Positions 33,641-45,348 of a stretch of DNA of 64,000 nt are shown here, piece after piece. The position numbers and the translations under genes were made by a program. The notes beneath the pieces are model-generated. The model saw only the letters and a program-made list of their open reading frames with translations, was not told the origin of the DNA and made no database searches. The stretch comes from Dama dama (Eukaryota; Chordata; Mammalia; Artiodactyla; Cervidae). Location: assembly GCF_033118175.1 (NCBI RefSeq), contig NC_083685.1, positions 129,204,501-129,268,500 of the forward strand. Direction: 5' to 3'. Numbering within the stretch: the stretch's first letter is position 1; each line of letters starts with the position of its first letter.

Positions 33641-34245
33641 TAGTGAGATGCTTTGAGATCAAGAATGGGTTTTTCTTTCCACTAATTTTTCATCACTGTT
33701 TCTTCTGAGGAGCAAACATTCTGTTCTTTTATTTATGGAAAAGGATCCTTGGATTTGAAATGTTGAGGCCTGACTTCAAGACCAGTTTTGTGTGATGACA
33801 GGTTTTCTCTCTAGCTGTTCAGTATCTGTGAAAATGTGAGCAGGCCTCGTTGTTTCCTGACTTTTCACTTCGTTCCTGAGTTTATATGACTGTGTCCACC
33901 TCACTTCTGAAGGCGTGAGAGAACTGCCATCAGAGTTTCTGTTGAAAAGCTTCCTTCCTTTGTCTTCTTACCCCCAAGAAAGACAAGATTTGTGTGTAAA
34001 AAGTAGCTAGTGCCTGAGGTCCAGGTGAGAAACACAGAGGAAAAATTACAGGAGGTTCACAGTTCTTTTCCTTCTAAACTCTGTTGTGACATCATTTTTC
34101 TTCTCTTTCCCATTAACTGAATTCAGAACAATCAAGAGTCACTGCATCTCTCTTCATGGAGAGAAACAGCCAATACAGATGCTTAACCCCATCCCTGGAA
34201 CTCCTGAGTTAACTGGTTACAGCCTAGACATCAATTTTTAAGGTT
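33641..34245. other. No recognisable gene or repeat
   Basis: Mixed composition and unassigned. No long frame or ruminant insertion. Confidence 0.45.
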
Positions 34246-34290
34246 TCCCATGTGATTCTAATCTGCATCCAGGGTTGAGAACCCCACCTT
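34246..34290 (+). mobile_element. MER5-group terminal fragment
   Basis: CCCATGTGATTCTAATCTGC then CCAGGGTTGAGAACCCCACC matches the 3' end of MER5-group hAT MITEs. Only about 45 bp. Confidence 0.5.
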
Positions 34291-34499
34291 GAGAAATGGT
34301 TGCTAAGCCTGGATGGACCATCAGAAATATTACCTGGAGAGAAAGATACAGGTACAGAGAGAAAAGACAGATTCTTAGATGCGCTTGTAGTATCTACTGG
34401 TTCAGAATTTTTGAGGTTGATGTCAGACATGTTTAAAGGATCTACAAGGAGATGTGATGATGTACTATATTCAAAAACCACCTTTCTAAAAGAGATGAA

Positions 34500-34832
34500 G
34501 GGCTTCCTTGGTGTCTCATTGTAAAGAATCTGCCTGCCTATGTAGGAGACATGCATTTGATTCCTGGTCTGGGAAGATCCCATATAACTCAGACTAATCT
34601 CATATAACTAAACCCATGTACAAGTACTGACGCTGTGCTCCAGAACTCAGGAGCCACGACTACTGAGCCCACATGCCTCAGAAGCTGTGCTCTGCAACAA
34701 GAGAGGCCACCACAACAAAAAGCCCTCACACGACAACTCGAGGACAGTCCCCGCTGGCCACAACTAGAGAGAGCCCCACGCAGCAATGAAGAGCCAGCAC
34801 AGCCAAGAAATAAAATGAGACAAATAAATAAA
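34500..34832 (+). mobile_element. CHR-2-type tRNA SINE
   Basis: Nearly complete: GGGCTTCCTTGGTGTCTCAT head, CCACGACTACTGAGCCCACA, CTGTGCTCTGCAACAAGAGA, CCACAACTAGAGAGAGCCCC and CCAGCACAGCCAAGAAATAA, with an AAATAAATAAA tail. Confidence 0.93.
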
Positions 34833-35439
34833 GGAAATGGAGTCTTTCTGCTTTGCCCTTTCTATATATCTCGGCATTAAACAATAATCTGTTTCAAGCC
34901 TTGGTGGATAAAATTAACACAAGTCAGGGAGGTTGGCTTAAGACTGTTAAAATCTCAAGTTTCTCTTACCTGAGTTTTGAAGGAACATCAGGTGCTTACT
35001 CGGGAAGACTAAATTATTTCCATGAAAGCAAAGGACAAGTGTGAACCCATCTTTATTTTGAAGTCACATTCGGGAGGATTATAAGACACTATTGAGGACT
35101 ACATGTGGGCAGAAAAGAGGATTAGAAGGATTGCCTGGTTCTATCTGCCAGGAGAAGGCTGAAGGCAAAAATTATCTTGCTGTGTAAACTGTCTTAAAAC
35201 ATACTTGTATTTCACTCTATTAGTAACAAACTTGGTATGGTGGCTGCCTCTCATATTGTAAAAAAAAAAAATCAGTCATAGGACTTTATTCCATTTGCAA
35301 AATGATATGATAGAAAAAGGAGAAAGCAAGTGACTTTCCATTCATTGTTCTTTGCTTTTCTGCGACTTCCCTGAACTCATACAAACTGTGTAACTATCAA
35401 GCAGAGAGCAAAGCAACTTAGAATAAGCACTGCTTTTGC
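34833..35439. other. No recognisable gene or repeat
   Basis: An A12 run at about 35260-35271. Otherwise unassigned. Confidence 0.45.
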
Positions 35440-35545
35440 ATTTAATACCAAGAACCAGGTCTTACTCATTTGTGAATGCCAAGTATCTAGAAAAGTGCCT
35501 ATAACATAGTGGGCATGCTAAAAGATTACTGAATGAATGAATATG
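35440..35545 (+). mobile_element. L2-like 3' end
   Basis: AAGTGCCTATAACATAGTGGGC followed by TACTGAATGAATGAATA recalls the L2/MIR-type terminus. Diverged. Confidence 0.5.
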
Positions 35546-36487
35546 GGCCGGAAGAATTCCACATAAACGACAAGACGCATTTTCGGCATGCCAGAATTCC
35601 AGAAGCACTTAGGGACTGTGTCGTGAGTGCTCCTCAGTTCAGAAGGACAGATTTCCAAAGGAGTTTCAGACACGCATTCCTGCGATCTAAAATCAGACCA
35701 TCTAGATATAGCGAGACAGTCTTCCTTGCTTGTATTCCCTGGAGATCCCATTTAAATAACCTCCATTGTCTCCTCCCTGTATCTTCAGAGAGAAAGATCA
35801 ACTCAAGACTTAGTGTGAAGAATTTGGCGGAGCAGTTGATGGACTAATGCAGAGTTTTGAAGTCTTTTTTTTTATTAGATTTTCTAAAAGTGGGGAGTTC
35901 AAGTTCTCTTACCCTCAGCCCGGAATAGTACCTCATCGCTCTCTGGGTCTTGAATGGTAATGAAGAAACTGGCCTACTTTCAGGCTCTCAGTGCCCTGGT
36001 TATTTATGGCCATCCATAAACCCATTCCTCTCCCACTTCCCTGGACACCAATCACGAGGCTCAGATGCCAGGCTGGGAAGCGTAATGTATTTTTCCAGGG
36101 GCAGCTGGCTTCTTGGCCAGCCCTTCTGGCAGTGGTGTGGTCCCCTTTGAAGTCGTCTGCTGCTCTTGACTTGTGTTTTTAAGATGCGTGATGAGCTGCT
36201 TGGGCTGCTGGGCTGTGGTACACGCTATTTTCCTTTTGACTCACCTTTTAAATTACAAGGAATTTATATCCACTTAAACCACATGGAAAAGAAGCTACTG
36301 AGTACAACTTCCAAAATAAAAAAAAAAAGCCCATATAAGGAACGTCCACCCAGTTACATCTTCATGCTGGAAGTGACATGACAACACCCACTCTAACTCC
36401 CTCCCCAGTGCATAAGTCCCTTCATCATGAGTCTAAGCAGAAATTGGTCAACATCTGTTTGACAGCTTTGGGTGACAAGGTGATTGC
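35546..36487. other. No recognisable gene or repeat
   Basis: Includes a 104-codon plus-strand frame (35533-35847) and two overlapping ~65-codon frames near 36000. None has a recognisable domain or signal peptide. Treated as chance. Confidence 0.4.
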
Positions 36488-36597
36488 TTGCCTGCTAAGT
36501 TGCTTTGAAATCCTATGGACTGTATCCCGCCAGGCTCCTCTGTCCATGGGATTCTCCAGGCAAAAATACTGGAGTGGGTTGCCATGCCCTTCTCAGA
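36488..36597 (-). mobile_element. Bov-tA/Bov-A fragment
   Basis: Only the body is present, antisense: CTATGGACTGTATCCCGCCA to CTGGAGTGGGTTGCCATGCC. No tRNA head. Confidence 0.88.
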
Positions 36598-36804
36598 CAG
36601 GCTGATTAATACTTCTTAAACCAAGCCACTTTATCACTGGATGGCTCTGTTGTTCGAAAGTCCTTCTTAATACCGAGAGAAGATCTGCCTTCCCAGAGAT
36701 TTTTATCCCAGTCACAGGCCTGCCCCTGGAGCAGTACGGAATTAAGGGGCCAGGAGGGAAAGATGGGCAGGAAGGGACAGTTAGTGAGTTGGGGTCAACG
36801 TGTA

Positions 36805-37018
36805 TCCACTGTTATACTTTAAATGGAGAACCATAAACGACCCACTCGACAGCGCGGGGGACTCTGCTGCATGTGGCGTGGCAGCCTGGATGGAGAGGCG
36901 TTTGGGGGAGAATGGACACAGGAGTCTGCATGGCCCGTCCCTTCGCTGTTCACCTGAAATTCCCACCACATTGTTAATGGGCTATACTCCAATGTAAAAT
37001 AAAATGTTATAAAAAAAT
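36805..37018 (+). mobile_element. Bovine-type L1 3' end
   Basis: GTGGCAGCCTGGATGGAGAG, TGTTCACCTGAAATTCCCAC and GCTATACTCCAATGTAAAAT with an A-rich end. Same subfamily as 39497-39598 and 51773-52009. Confidence 0.85.
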
Positions 37019-37264
37019 AAGGCTGGAGATTTGTATTCTGGCAATAAGACTAAACTGCAGCCCTCCTCCGCGAACGTGCTGCTGTGAATCTCTGCACCTT
37101 CTGCAGCCCTTGTCCTCCACGCCCCTGTGCTCCGGGCTGGCCCTGCCCTCAGTCCCTGCCTTGATCTTTAACCCTGACCTTCAGTTTTGGCTTTCCTATC
37201 TCGCTAAAATAATTTTCCTTCTTTAGAAATTAAACATAAAAGCAATAGCAGAGAGAGCTATAGC

Positions 37265-37390
37265 TGTATACAATGTTATTTTTTACATGTAGGGGCATAT
37301 TGATACATACAGCTGATTCATTTTGTTGTACAACAAGAGCTAAAACAACACTATACGGCAACTATATCCCAATTAAAAAAAAAAAAAAAA
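37265..37390 (+). mobile_element. L1 3' end
   Basis: CAGCTGATTCATTTTGTTGT, GCAACTATATCCCAATTAAA and an A-run ending at 37390. A diverged L1 terminus. Confidence 0.8.
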
Positions 37391-37601
37391 ACTCCTCCAT
37401 TTTCGATGTTAATATCTTCAATTGTGTCAACCATTCCAAGCCTCTCATCAGAAAATCTGTCAGTCTACATCTTAAAAGAAGTCCTCTTCCTTGGGAATAA
37501 TCCATGGAGTTCACTACAGCTCATTACTGGAACATGACAATTCTATCAATGTAGACCCTTATCTTATCAATTAGGCTTTTTAAACAGCTTACCACACCGT
37601 T

Positions 37602-39410
37602 AGTTAGTTAGTTAGTTAGTTCAGTCACTCAGTCGTGTCCGACTCTTTGCGACCCCATGAATCGCAGTGTGCCAGGCCTCCCTATCCATCACAAACTCCC
37701 GGAGTTTACTCAAACTCATGCCCATCGAGTCGGTGATGCCATCCACCCATCTCATCCTCTGTCGTCCCTTCTCCTCCTGCCCCCAATCCCTCCCAGCATC
37801 AGGGTCTTTTCCAATGAGTCAACTCTTCCCATGAGGTGGCCAAAGTACTGGAGTTTCAGCTTCAGCATCAGTCCTTCCAATGAACACCCAGGACTGATCT
37901 CCTTTACAATGGACTGGTTGGATCTCCTTGCAGTCCAAGGGCTTCTTAAGATTCTTCTCCAACACCACAGTTCAAAAGAATCAATTCTTCGGCGCTCAGC
38001 TTTCTTCACAGTCCAACTCTTACATCCATACATGACCACTGGAAAAACTATAGCCTTGACTAGACGGACCTTTGTTGGCAAAGTAATGTCTCTGCTTTTT
38101 AATATGCTATCTAGGTTGGTCATAACTTTCCTTCCAAGGAGTAAGCGTCTTTTAATTGCATGGCTGCAGTCACCATCTGCAGTGATTTTGGGGGCCAAAA
38201 AAATGAAGTCTGACACTGTTTCCATTGTCTCCCCATCTATTTCCCACGAAGTGATGGGACCAGATGCCATGATCTTAGTCTTCTGAATGTTAAGCTTTAA
38301 GCCAACTTTTTCACTCTCCTCTTTCACTTTCATCAAGAGGCTTTTCAGTTCCTCTTCACTTTCTGCCATAAGGGTGGTGTCATCTGCATATCTGAGGTTA
38401 TTGATATTTCTCCCGGCAATCTTGATTCCAGCTTGTGCTTCCTCCAGCCCAGCGTTTCTCATGATGTGCTCTGCATAGAAGTTAAATAAGCAGGGTGACA
38501 ATATAAACTTTGACGTACTCCTTTTCCTATTTGGAACCAGTCTGTTCTATGTCCAGTTCTAACTGTTGCTTCCTGACCTGCATACAGGTTTCTCAAGAGG
38601 CAGGTCAGGTGATCTGGTATTCCCATCTCCTTCAGAATTTTCCACAGTTTATTGTGATTCACACAGTCGAAGGCTTTTGCGTAGTAAATAAAGCAGAAAT
38701 AGATGTTTTTCTGGAACTCTCTTGCTTTTTTGATGATCCAGCGGATATTGGCAATTTGATCTCTGGTTCCTCGGCCTTTTCTAAAACCAGCTTGAACATC
38801 TGGAAGTTCTCGGTTCACGTACTGCTGAAGCCTGGCTTGGAGAATTTTGAGCATTACCTTACTAGCATGTGAGATGAGTGCAATTGTGCGGTAGTTTGAG
38901 CATTCTTTGGGATTGCCTTTCTTAGGAATTGGAATGAAAACTGACCTTTTCCAGTCCTGTGGCCATTGCTGAGTTTTCCAAATTTGCTGGCCTATTGAGT
39001 GCAGCACATTCACAGCATCATCTTTCAGGATTTGAAATAGCTCAACTGGAATTCCATCATATCCACTAGCTTTGTTCGTAGTGATGCTTTCTAAGGCCCA
39101 CTTCACATTCCAGGATGTCTGGCTCTAGGTGAGTCATCACACCATTGTGATTATCTGGGTCGTGAAGATCTTTTTTGTACAGTTCTGTGTATTCTTGCCA
39201 CCTCTTCTTAATATCTTCTGCTTCTCTTAGGTCCATACCATTTCGGTCCTTTATCGAACCCATCTTTGCCTGAAATGTTCCCTTGATATCTCTAATTTTC
39301 TTGAAGAGATCTCTAGTCTTTCCCATTCTGTTGTTTTCCTCTATTTCTTTGCATTGATCGCTGAGGAAGGCTTTCTTATCTCTCCTGGCTATTCTTTGCC
39401 AAGAGAATGC
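37602..39410 (-). mobile_element. BovB LINE, 1.8-kb antisense copy with a minute 5' inversion
   Basis: Lies antisense, with its 3' tail as (TTAG)n on plus (37602-37620). About 14 bases at the far end (from about 39397) switch to sense-strand BovB sequence (TGCCAAGAGAATGC), which also occurs at 46962-46977. TSD ACCACACCGTT (37591-37601) / ACCACACTGTT (39411-39421). It lacks the endonuclease-encoding 5' third. Confidence 0.95.
37752..39326 (-). pseudogene. Decayed BovB reverse transcriptase (RTE clade)
   Basis: Three overlapping frames together cover the linker, RT and C-terminal parts of the BovB polyprotein: 39326-39066, 39106-38459 and 38501-37752. Visible RT features are IPIPKKGNPKECSNYRTIAL, KAREFQKNIYFCF then YYAKAFDCVNHNKLWKIL, and the catalytic YADD box at 38379-38390, which is intact. 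A one-base loss between GKGVRQ and SPCLFN near 38500 breaks the frame, and a Y stands where the palm motif usually has D (FIYYAKAFD). The endonuclease domain is absent, so this copy cannot move itself. Confidence 0.93.
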
Positions 39411-39496
39411 ACCACACTGTTGGCTCCAAGTTAATCAGGAGGCTTGTTAATCAGTATACATATTCCTGATGTCTTTCAGTGCCCTCAGGACAGGCA

Positions 39497-39598
39497 TTAT
39501 TATGTGTGTGTATGGCAGAGTTCCCTTTCTGTCCACCTGAGATGATCACACATTGTTAATCAGCCATGCTCCCATACAAAATAAAAAGCTTTTGAAAA
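39497..39598 (+). mobile_element. Bovine-type L1 3' terminus
   Basis: TGTGTATGGCAGAGTTCCCT, CACATTGTTAATCAGCCATG and CCCATACAAAATAAAAAGCT. Strongly 5' truncated. Confidence 0.8.
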
Positions 39599-40619
39599 AT
39601 GACCGAAAGGTGGGAAATTCTATTGTCTGCTTCTTGAACTTACAGCTCGATGCTAACTTAGCTCTGATGCTTTCTCCATCATCTTAGATATGCTGTCTGA
39701 CATCTCAGCACTTTAGTTCGCTTATGGATAAGCTGGGAAAGTATTTGCAAAACTTACATCATGAGTTGCAGTGAGAATTGAAAGCACTCAGATTAAAAGC
39801 ACTTAGGAAAGCACTTAAAACGATGCCAGGCAAATACCAAGCCCAATGTGATTGGTGTTATGACTCTCAGCGTTATTATTTGATGCATAGGAAATTATTT
39901 CAATCGAATCTGACCACCCACGACATCCTCCTTTCAAATTCATCTCTGTATCTTCCATTTTCTTCATTTTTTCCTTTGCTAAACGTCCCCAAAATAACAT
40001 CCAGCTTCTGGTACTCCTGTCTCCCTCTGTCCTGTGTGATGTTGGCACCGACTCCTTCCAACAGTGGGCATTTTCCTACTTTGTTCTTATTCTAGTCAAT
40101 GCATTTAAGGTCCTATTACTCTCCTGAAGAACTCTTTTGGATCTTTTTGAACTTTTCTCTAACTGGATTTCACCTCTACCCTTTTAAACTCCTCGTTTCT
40201 TGTGCATGGGATCAGTCTGTGCTTGGCATACTTTCTGAAAAGTTATTTAGCGTTTATCTAGCTGCTGTGATGACTAATCCTTCTGCCCCTAATTCTTTCT
40301 CATTGGAATTATTTGCGACTTCAAAATCAGGATTATGTCTTTTTTTTTTTTTAAGAACCTGACATGGGATTGTACTTATTTTTTCTCTATGAATAGTTTG
40401 AAATCTGCTTTCCCAAAGCCAAGGTCACATTCAAATCTGCCCAGAAAATAGAATTATAATGATTATAGGAAAAGCAGATGTCTGAGAAAAAAAAATCTTT
40501 TAAAGTTTCAGAGACCTACTCATTTGCCCAGTAAGCGGGTAAGGGAGAACTATGCCTCCTGATTTAATACTTTGGGCATGTAAAAGTGAGAAGATAAGTG
40601 TTCATCTATGGACCTAACT
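39599..40619. other. No recognisable gene or repeat
   Basis: Holds a 105-codon plus-strand frame (39778-40095) with no recognisable domain and a T12 run (40340-40351). Otherwise unassigned. Confidence 0.45.
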
Positions 40620-40830
40620 GGGCTTCCCAGGTGGCTCAGTGGCAAAGGGTCTGCCTGCCAGTGCAGGAGATGTGGCTTCATTCTCTGGGCTGGGAAGATC
40701 CGCTGGAGGAGGAAATGGCGATGCACTCTAGTATTGTAGCTTGGGAAATCCCATGGATAGAGGAGCCTGGTGGGCTACAGCCCATCGGGTCACAAGAGCT
40801 GGACATGACTTAGGGACTAAACAACAACAC
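40620..40830 (+). mobile_element. Bov-tA SINE
   Basis: GGGCTTCCCAGGTGGCTCAG head, diverged body, and an AACAACAACAC end. Confidence 0.93.
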
Positions 40831-41362
40831 TGACCTAATTGGCTGCTAAAAGAATCTTGAATGCCTGAGACCCTATTTGCTCTACAAACTCCTTCAGCAA
40901 CCCAAGTTAGGAGGTCTGCTGCAATAGGAATGGCAGGGTTCTCTCTATTCAGCCATGTTCTGCAAAGAATTTTCATTATTTGTTGAGTCCTGATGGCACT
41001 AAACCCTTTATATCAATAACGCATTCAAACCACTTTACAGGTGAGACTGGTTTCAAATGCACATGGCGGGTAAGTCTGGAGTTCTGGGATATGAACTCAT
41101 GACTGCTTAATCCAACATCTGAGCTCTTCACATGCATGTGTCCTATAAAATGCTCACCATAGGCTCCCTTTCAAAATAAAATTATTTCTGGAATTGATGG
41201 AAAGGAATTTGCACATCCTATGATGTCAAATTTTCGATTGATGTTTCTGACACCGAGTTTGAATTTTCCAGCATGGCTCAGTGAAATTGTGATCACTGTT
41301 TGCAACATTCCCCATGGAATACATTCGTATACACAAAATGCAATCTCTCCAGTCCACCACCA
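40831..41362. other. No recognisable gene or repeat
   Basis: Unassigned sequence preceding the duplicated unknown segment. It shows no similarity to the sequence before the second copy at 42368. Confidence 0.45.
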
Positions 41363-41565
41363 CCAATTACAATTTTTAATATTTCCATTCATATCTCTGG
41401 ATTTCCTGATTTTGGAATCATGTTTGGTTGTTGGTTTTTCCTTGAATATCTTTGGAGTCAACTGATTTTATCTGGGCACATCATTTACTTTATCCTTCTG
41501 ACTGCAAAGGGAATCATGTAGCTGTTAACATCACAGAATGGCTATCTGTATGTTTTCATTTTCTA
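41363..41565 (+). repeat. Unidentified duplicated sequence, copy A
   Basis: About 200 bp beginning CAATTTTTAATATTTCCATT, with a direct copy about 1 kb downstream (42368-42775). Shared blocks include TTCCATTCATATCTC, TTTGGAATCATGTTT, CTGATTTTATCTGGGCA and CTGCAAAGGGAA. By-eye identity is about 85% over the first 120 bases, less after. No repeat family recognised. Confidence 0.75.
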
Positions 41566-41639
41566 AGGGCTAATAACAAGCACAAAGAACAAGACACAGT
41601 GTCGTAAAACAAGCCACACACCTTTGAAAAATTGTGTGT

Positions 41640-41844
41640 GTGTTAGTCACTCAGCCATGTCCGACTCTTTGCGACCCCATGGGCTGCAGCCTGCCAGGCT
41701 CCTCTGTCCGTGGGATTCTCCAGGCAAGAACACTGGAGTGGGCTGCCACTCCATTCTCCAGGAGATCTTACTGACCCAGGGATCAAACCCAGGTCTCCAG
41801 TACTGCAGACAAATGACTTTATCTGAGCCACCAGGGAAGTCCCT
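41640..41844 (-). mobile_element. Bov-tA SINE
   Basis: Antisense and complete, from GTTAGTCACTCAGCCATGTC to GAGCCACCAGGGAAGTCCC. It lies between the two copies of the unidentified duplicated sequence. Confidence 0.95.
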
Positions 41845-42367
41845 GTAATTTGAAAAATTACAATAATGAAAATTATTTGAAATATTCTTGCATTTTGGTT
41901 GTGGTGTATGTCAGCATATCCTCATGTCCAAGTATATGTAATCATTTTAAAATAATGTAAGGGGAAAAAACTAGTCTTAACAAACTTTTCAAAACAAACA
42001 CACACTTCTGTTCATTTTCTACCTTGGCCATTCAGAGCCAGAAAAGTAAATCTCACTAACATTGCTATTACTTGTTCTGTGTTGGATGTCTACTGTGATG
42101 TGGAAGTAACAAAGGTGTCAGCATCCTGGGGATAGATTTGCCCTTCTTATATAAAGAACAAAGGTTTGTTTTTCCTGTATTGAGACTTACTGTATTTACC
42201 ACAGTATAATTGCAGAAACTCAAACCATCACTGTGTAGCAAACTTTACCCTAGCTGGGATATAGACATACACACGTGCCAAAGACAGAAAGAAACAGATG
42301 GGCCGAAAATGAATATAACACGGCCAGCTTTGACACAGCGACGGTATCCTTTGGACAGAACAAAGAT
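41845..42367. other. No recognisable gene or repeat
   Basis: AT-rich and unassigned. It fills the space between the SINE and copy B of the duplicated sequence. Confidence 0.45.
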
Positions 42368-42775
42368 GAATTTTTAACATTTCCATTCATATCTCTTGAT
42401 TTCCTGACTTTGGAATCATGTTTTGTTTTGTTTTTTTCCCCCTGAGTACCTTCGGACTAAACTGATTTTATCTGGGCATGTTATTTGTTTGGGCTTCCCT
42501 GGCGGCTCAGATGGTAAAGAATCCGCCTGCAATGCAGGTGACCTGGGTTGGCTTCCTGGGTCGGGAAGATCCCCTGGAGAAGGAGATGGCAACCCACTCC
42601 TATTCTTGCCTGGAGAATCCCATGCACAGAGGAGCCTGGTGGGCTACAAAATCCATGGGATCGCAGAGAGCCAGACACGACTGAGAGACTGACTCTTTCA
42701 CTTTCCTGCCTGCAAAGGGAAAATCACCAAACTCTCACAGAGTAGTCGTCTGCATGTTTTCACTTTCTTCATGAT
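42368..42775 (+). repeat. Unidentified duplicated sequence, copy B (split by Bov-tA)
   Basis: Matches copy A at 42368-42490 and again at about 42706-42775 (CCTGCCTGCAAAGGGAA, then GCATGTTTTCACTTTCTT). The Bov-tA at 42491-42705 falls between the two parts. Copy A lacks that SINE, so the duplication or dispersal came before the SINE insertion. Confidence 0.75.
42491..42705 (+). mobile_element. Bov-tA SINE
   Basis: Well kept: GGGCTTCCCTGGCGGCTCAG head, AAGAATCCGCCTGCAATGCA, body, and a CTGACTCTTTCACTTTC-type end. Inserted in copy B of the unidentified repeat. Confidence 0.95.
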
Positions 42776-42828
42776 TTTCATTATCTTTATAATTCTACTC
42801 ATCCTGCAAACTGCTTTGTTAAAGACAT

Positions 42829-42993
42829 TATCTGTTTGGCCGTGTGGGATCTTAGAGGCGGTACACAGGACTTTCACACAGAACACGCAGCCTCAGTTTC
42901 CCTCTGGGATCCTAGTTCCCCAACCAGGGATTGAACCTGCATCTCCTGCATTGGAAGGCTGATTCTCAAACACTGAACCCCCAAGGAAGACCC
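42829..42993 (-). mobile_element. CHR-type tRNA SINE
   Basis: Antisense: GTTTGGCCGTGTGGGATCTT, TAGTTCCCCAACCAGGGATT and the head end CCCCCAAGGAAGACCCC. It has an unusual internal insertion (about 42853-42896). Confidence 0.82.
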
Positions 42994-44143
42994 CTGAAGC
43001 CTATTTTTAATGGAATGGTGTTCTCTCTGCTAGACAATTTACTCAAGTATTTCTAATTCTGCTTCCTCTGAATACTACAGACACTCACAAATAACTGATA
43101 ACTTGCCCCATCCTTGGAATGCTCACAAGATTTATCACTTAAAGTGGGACACTTTTGAATATAAAAAGGGGTGCTATTAGTAACTAGATCAGGGCACAGG
43201 TTTCAACAGAGAGAGTCTTGGAAAATCAAGCACATTTCAGCTCGCCCTGCTCATTCCACATTTTCTTTTGCTTACAGTGCTTTTGCCAACATACAAGTAA
43301 AAGAATATCTCATCTTTTTTCTCATCTTTGCTCATATACATAGGCTGTGGTGTCTGACTGGGGGTGGAATGTCTTTTGATATGTTTATCATGAACCCATG
43401 TTATATATCCACAGCATATAAAAATAGATTAATGGCCACATATAAATACAATGCATAGGTAATTTTTTCCGAAACCTTAATTTAGCCAGTGGGCTGGAAA
43501 ATGTTGGCATGCAGGGGGTTAAAAAAGACAGCTGATGCCTCATGGAAACTTTGTAAAACATTCTATTTATAAACAATTCTATTTGGATAGAGCATTTTCT
43601 ATAATGCTATTGGCTTGTTTTATTTTTATATCTTAGAAAGTTTCCAGGAAAGGGTTTGGGCTCAGCAATAACTTTAAAAGTTTGTACTTATTTCTGCTTG
43701 TTGGGGTATGAACTCAGTTTTATCTAATTTATTTCATTGATCTAAAGCTTTAAGTGTGAAATTTCATAAGGGACTAACAAATTCATAATGAGGAATCCCG
43801 ATGCTTTTCTTGAATTCACATATGTGTGTCATGGCTTTGACCAAGGTGTCTCACATCAAGGACATTTGAAATCTTTGAAATGTGATATCAGATATGCACC
43901 TATGATGGCTTCTGATTACACTTCACATAAGTATTATGTTTCTTAGTCTTTGTGAGAAAGTCAGATGTCAGAACAGAGTAATATGCAATGTGGTCTACAG
44001 GTTGGAGAAAGAATGCTGAAGTCTCAGAGACATGCTAAAGCCCTGATTTTCTTTTCAAAGTGGATAAACACTGTGGTCTGTAAGAAACAGATGTTATTAG
44101 CATTCCTTAAAAGGGCCTTTTAATGTTCAGCACCCTATGACCT
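42994..44143. other. No recognisable gene or repeat
   Basis: 1.15 kb of AT-rich unassigned sequence without a ruminant insertion. Frames are short. Confidence 0.5.
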
Positions 44144-44366
44144 GGGCTTCCCAGGTGGCGCTAGTGGTAAAGAACCCTCCTGCCAATGCAGGAGAAGTAA
44201 GAGATGTGGGTTTGATCCCTGGGTCGGGGAGATCCTCTGCAGCAGGAAATGGCAACCTACTCCAGTGTTCTTTCCTGGAGAATCCCGTGGACAGAGGAGC
44301 CTGCCAAGCTACAGTCCATGGGGTCGCAAAGAGTCGGACGTGACTGAAGTGCTTTAGCAGCCTGTG
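44144..44366 (+). mobile_element. Bov-tA SINE
   Basis: GGGCTTCCCAGGTGGCGCTA head with an 11-base insertion in the tRNA part (GAGAAGTAAGAGATGTGG). It ends AAGTGCTTTAGCAGCCTG, the tail style also seen in Bov-A2. Confidence 0.94.
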
Positions 44367-44706
44367 GCTTGAAGGCCACCCCTACAGTATTACTACAATA
44401 TTATCCAGTTCCTAAACAGACTCTAGATTGCAATTGAGTATATAGGGAAGCCTGTGTTTTGTTGTTTCGAGGAACTGGGAGGGTAGAATCACCTGGCTTT
44501 TAATCAATGGGACCCCTCTTCATTTCTTTCCCTGATAAAGACCACCAGCAGAGTCTATTTTAAGTTTGGATCTGTGATCTTATTTTCCATCACACCTTGT
44601 ATTTAAGATGTATATGACATGATCTTCATAATCTTGGCCCAAATTGTTCTCATCTTGTTTCTCTTCTCTTTATATAACTAAATTCAGGGGTAAAATTGTT
44701 ATTAAT
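44367..44706. other. No recognisable gene or repeat
   Basis: Short unassigned spacer between two SINEs of opposite orientation. Confidence 0.4.
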
Positions 44707-44913
44707 TTTAGCTGCTAAGTCACGTTCGACTCTTTTGCAACCCTACGGACTGTAGCCCACCAGGCTCCTCTGCCCATGGAATTTTCCAGGCAAGAATACC
44801 AGAGTGGGTTGCCATTTTCTTCTCCAGGGGATCTTCCTGACCCAGGGATCAAACTTGCAGGTCCTGTATTGACAGACAAGTTCTTTATCTCTAAGCCACC
44901 AGGGAAGGACCAT
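44707..44913 (-). mobile_element. Bov-tA SINE
   Basis: Antisense and complete, from GCTGCTAAGTCACGTTCGAC to CTAAGCCACCAGGGAAGGACC. Confidence 0.95.
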
Positions 44914-45348
44914 GGGGAATAGATACCAAAGCACCAAAAGAAAAACAAACAAACAAAACCTATATACAGTGATGTGGCTGGGGGGATTTTAAAACTTTTT
45001 GCATGTCTGTATTTGGTAATTTTTCACTCCTCCTGGGTTTATTCACAGAGAAAATTCAAAAGCTGCTTCCAGCCTTCTAGGTAATCAGTCAACATTTACT
45101 GTGAGATACTTCATCCAAAGTCTGATTTTCCATTCAGCGCTGCTCTTTGTCAAAGCTTCTAAAATTCAAATAAATGTCTCAAGACTGTTTTTTATTGTTT
45201 GTGTGTGTCACATGTTTGGAAGGAAATCCTCTGGCCCCAGTTCTGACCCCTTTCCTGGAAAGTGTTAGATGTTAACAGGTTTTCTGTGATTCCTTTGACA
45301 CAGGCTAGTTTATATCCTTCAGAAGAAGTAATTCTTTGGCTATAGATT
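44914..45348. other. No recognisable gene or repeat
   Basis: An (AAAC)n-like run at 44941-44958. Otherwise unassigned. Confidence 0.4.

Noticed and set aside
37602..37620. TTAG repeat read as interstitial telomere
   Set aside because: The unit is TTAG, not TTAGGG, and it is the 3' tail of the antisense BovB.
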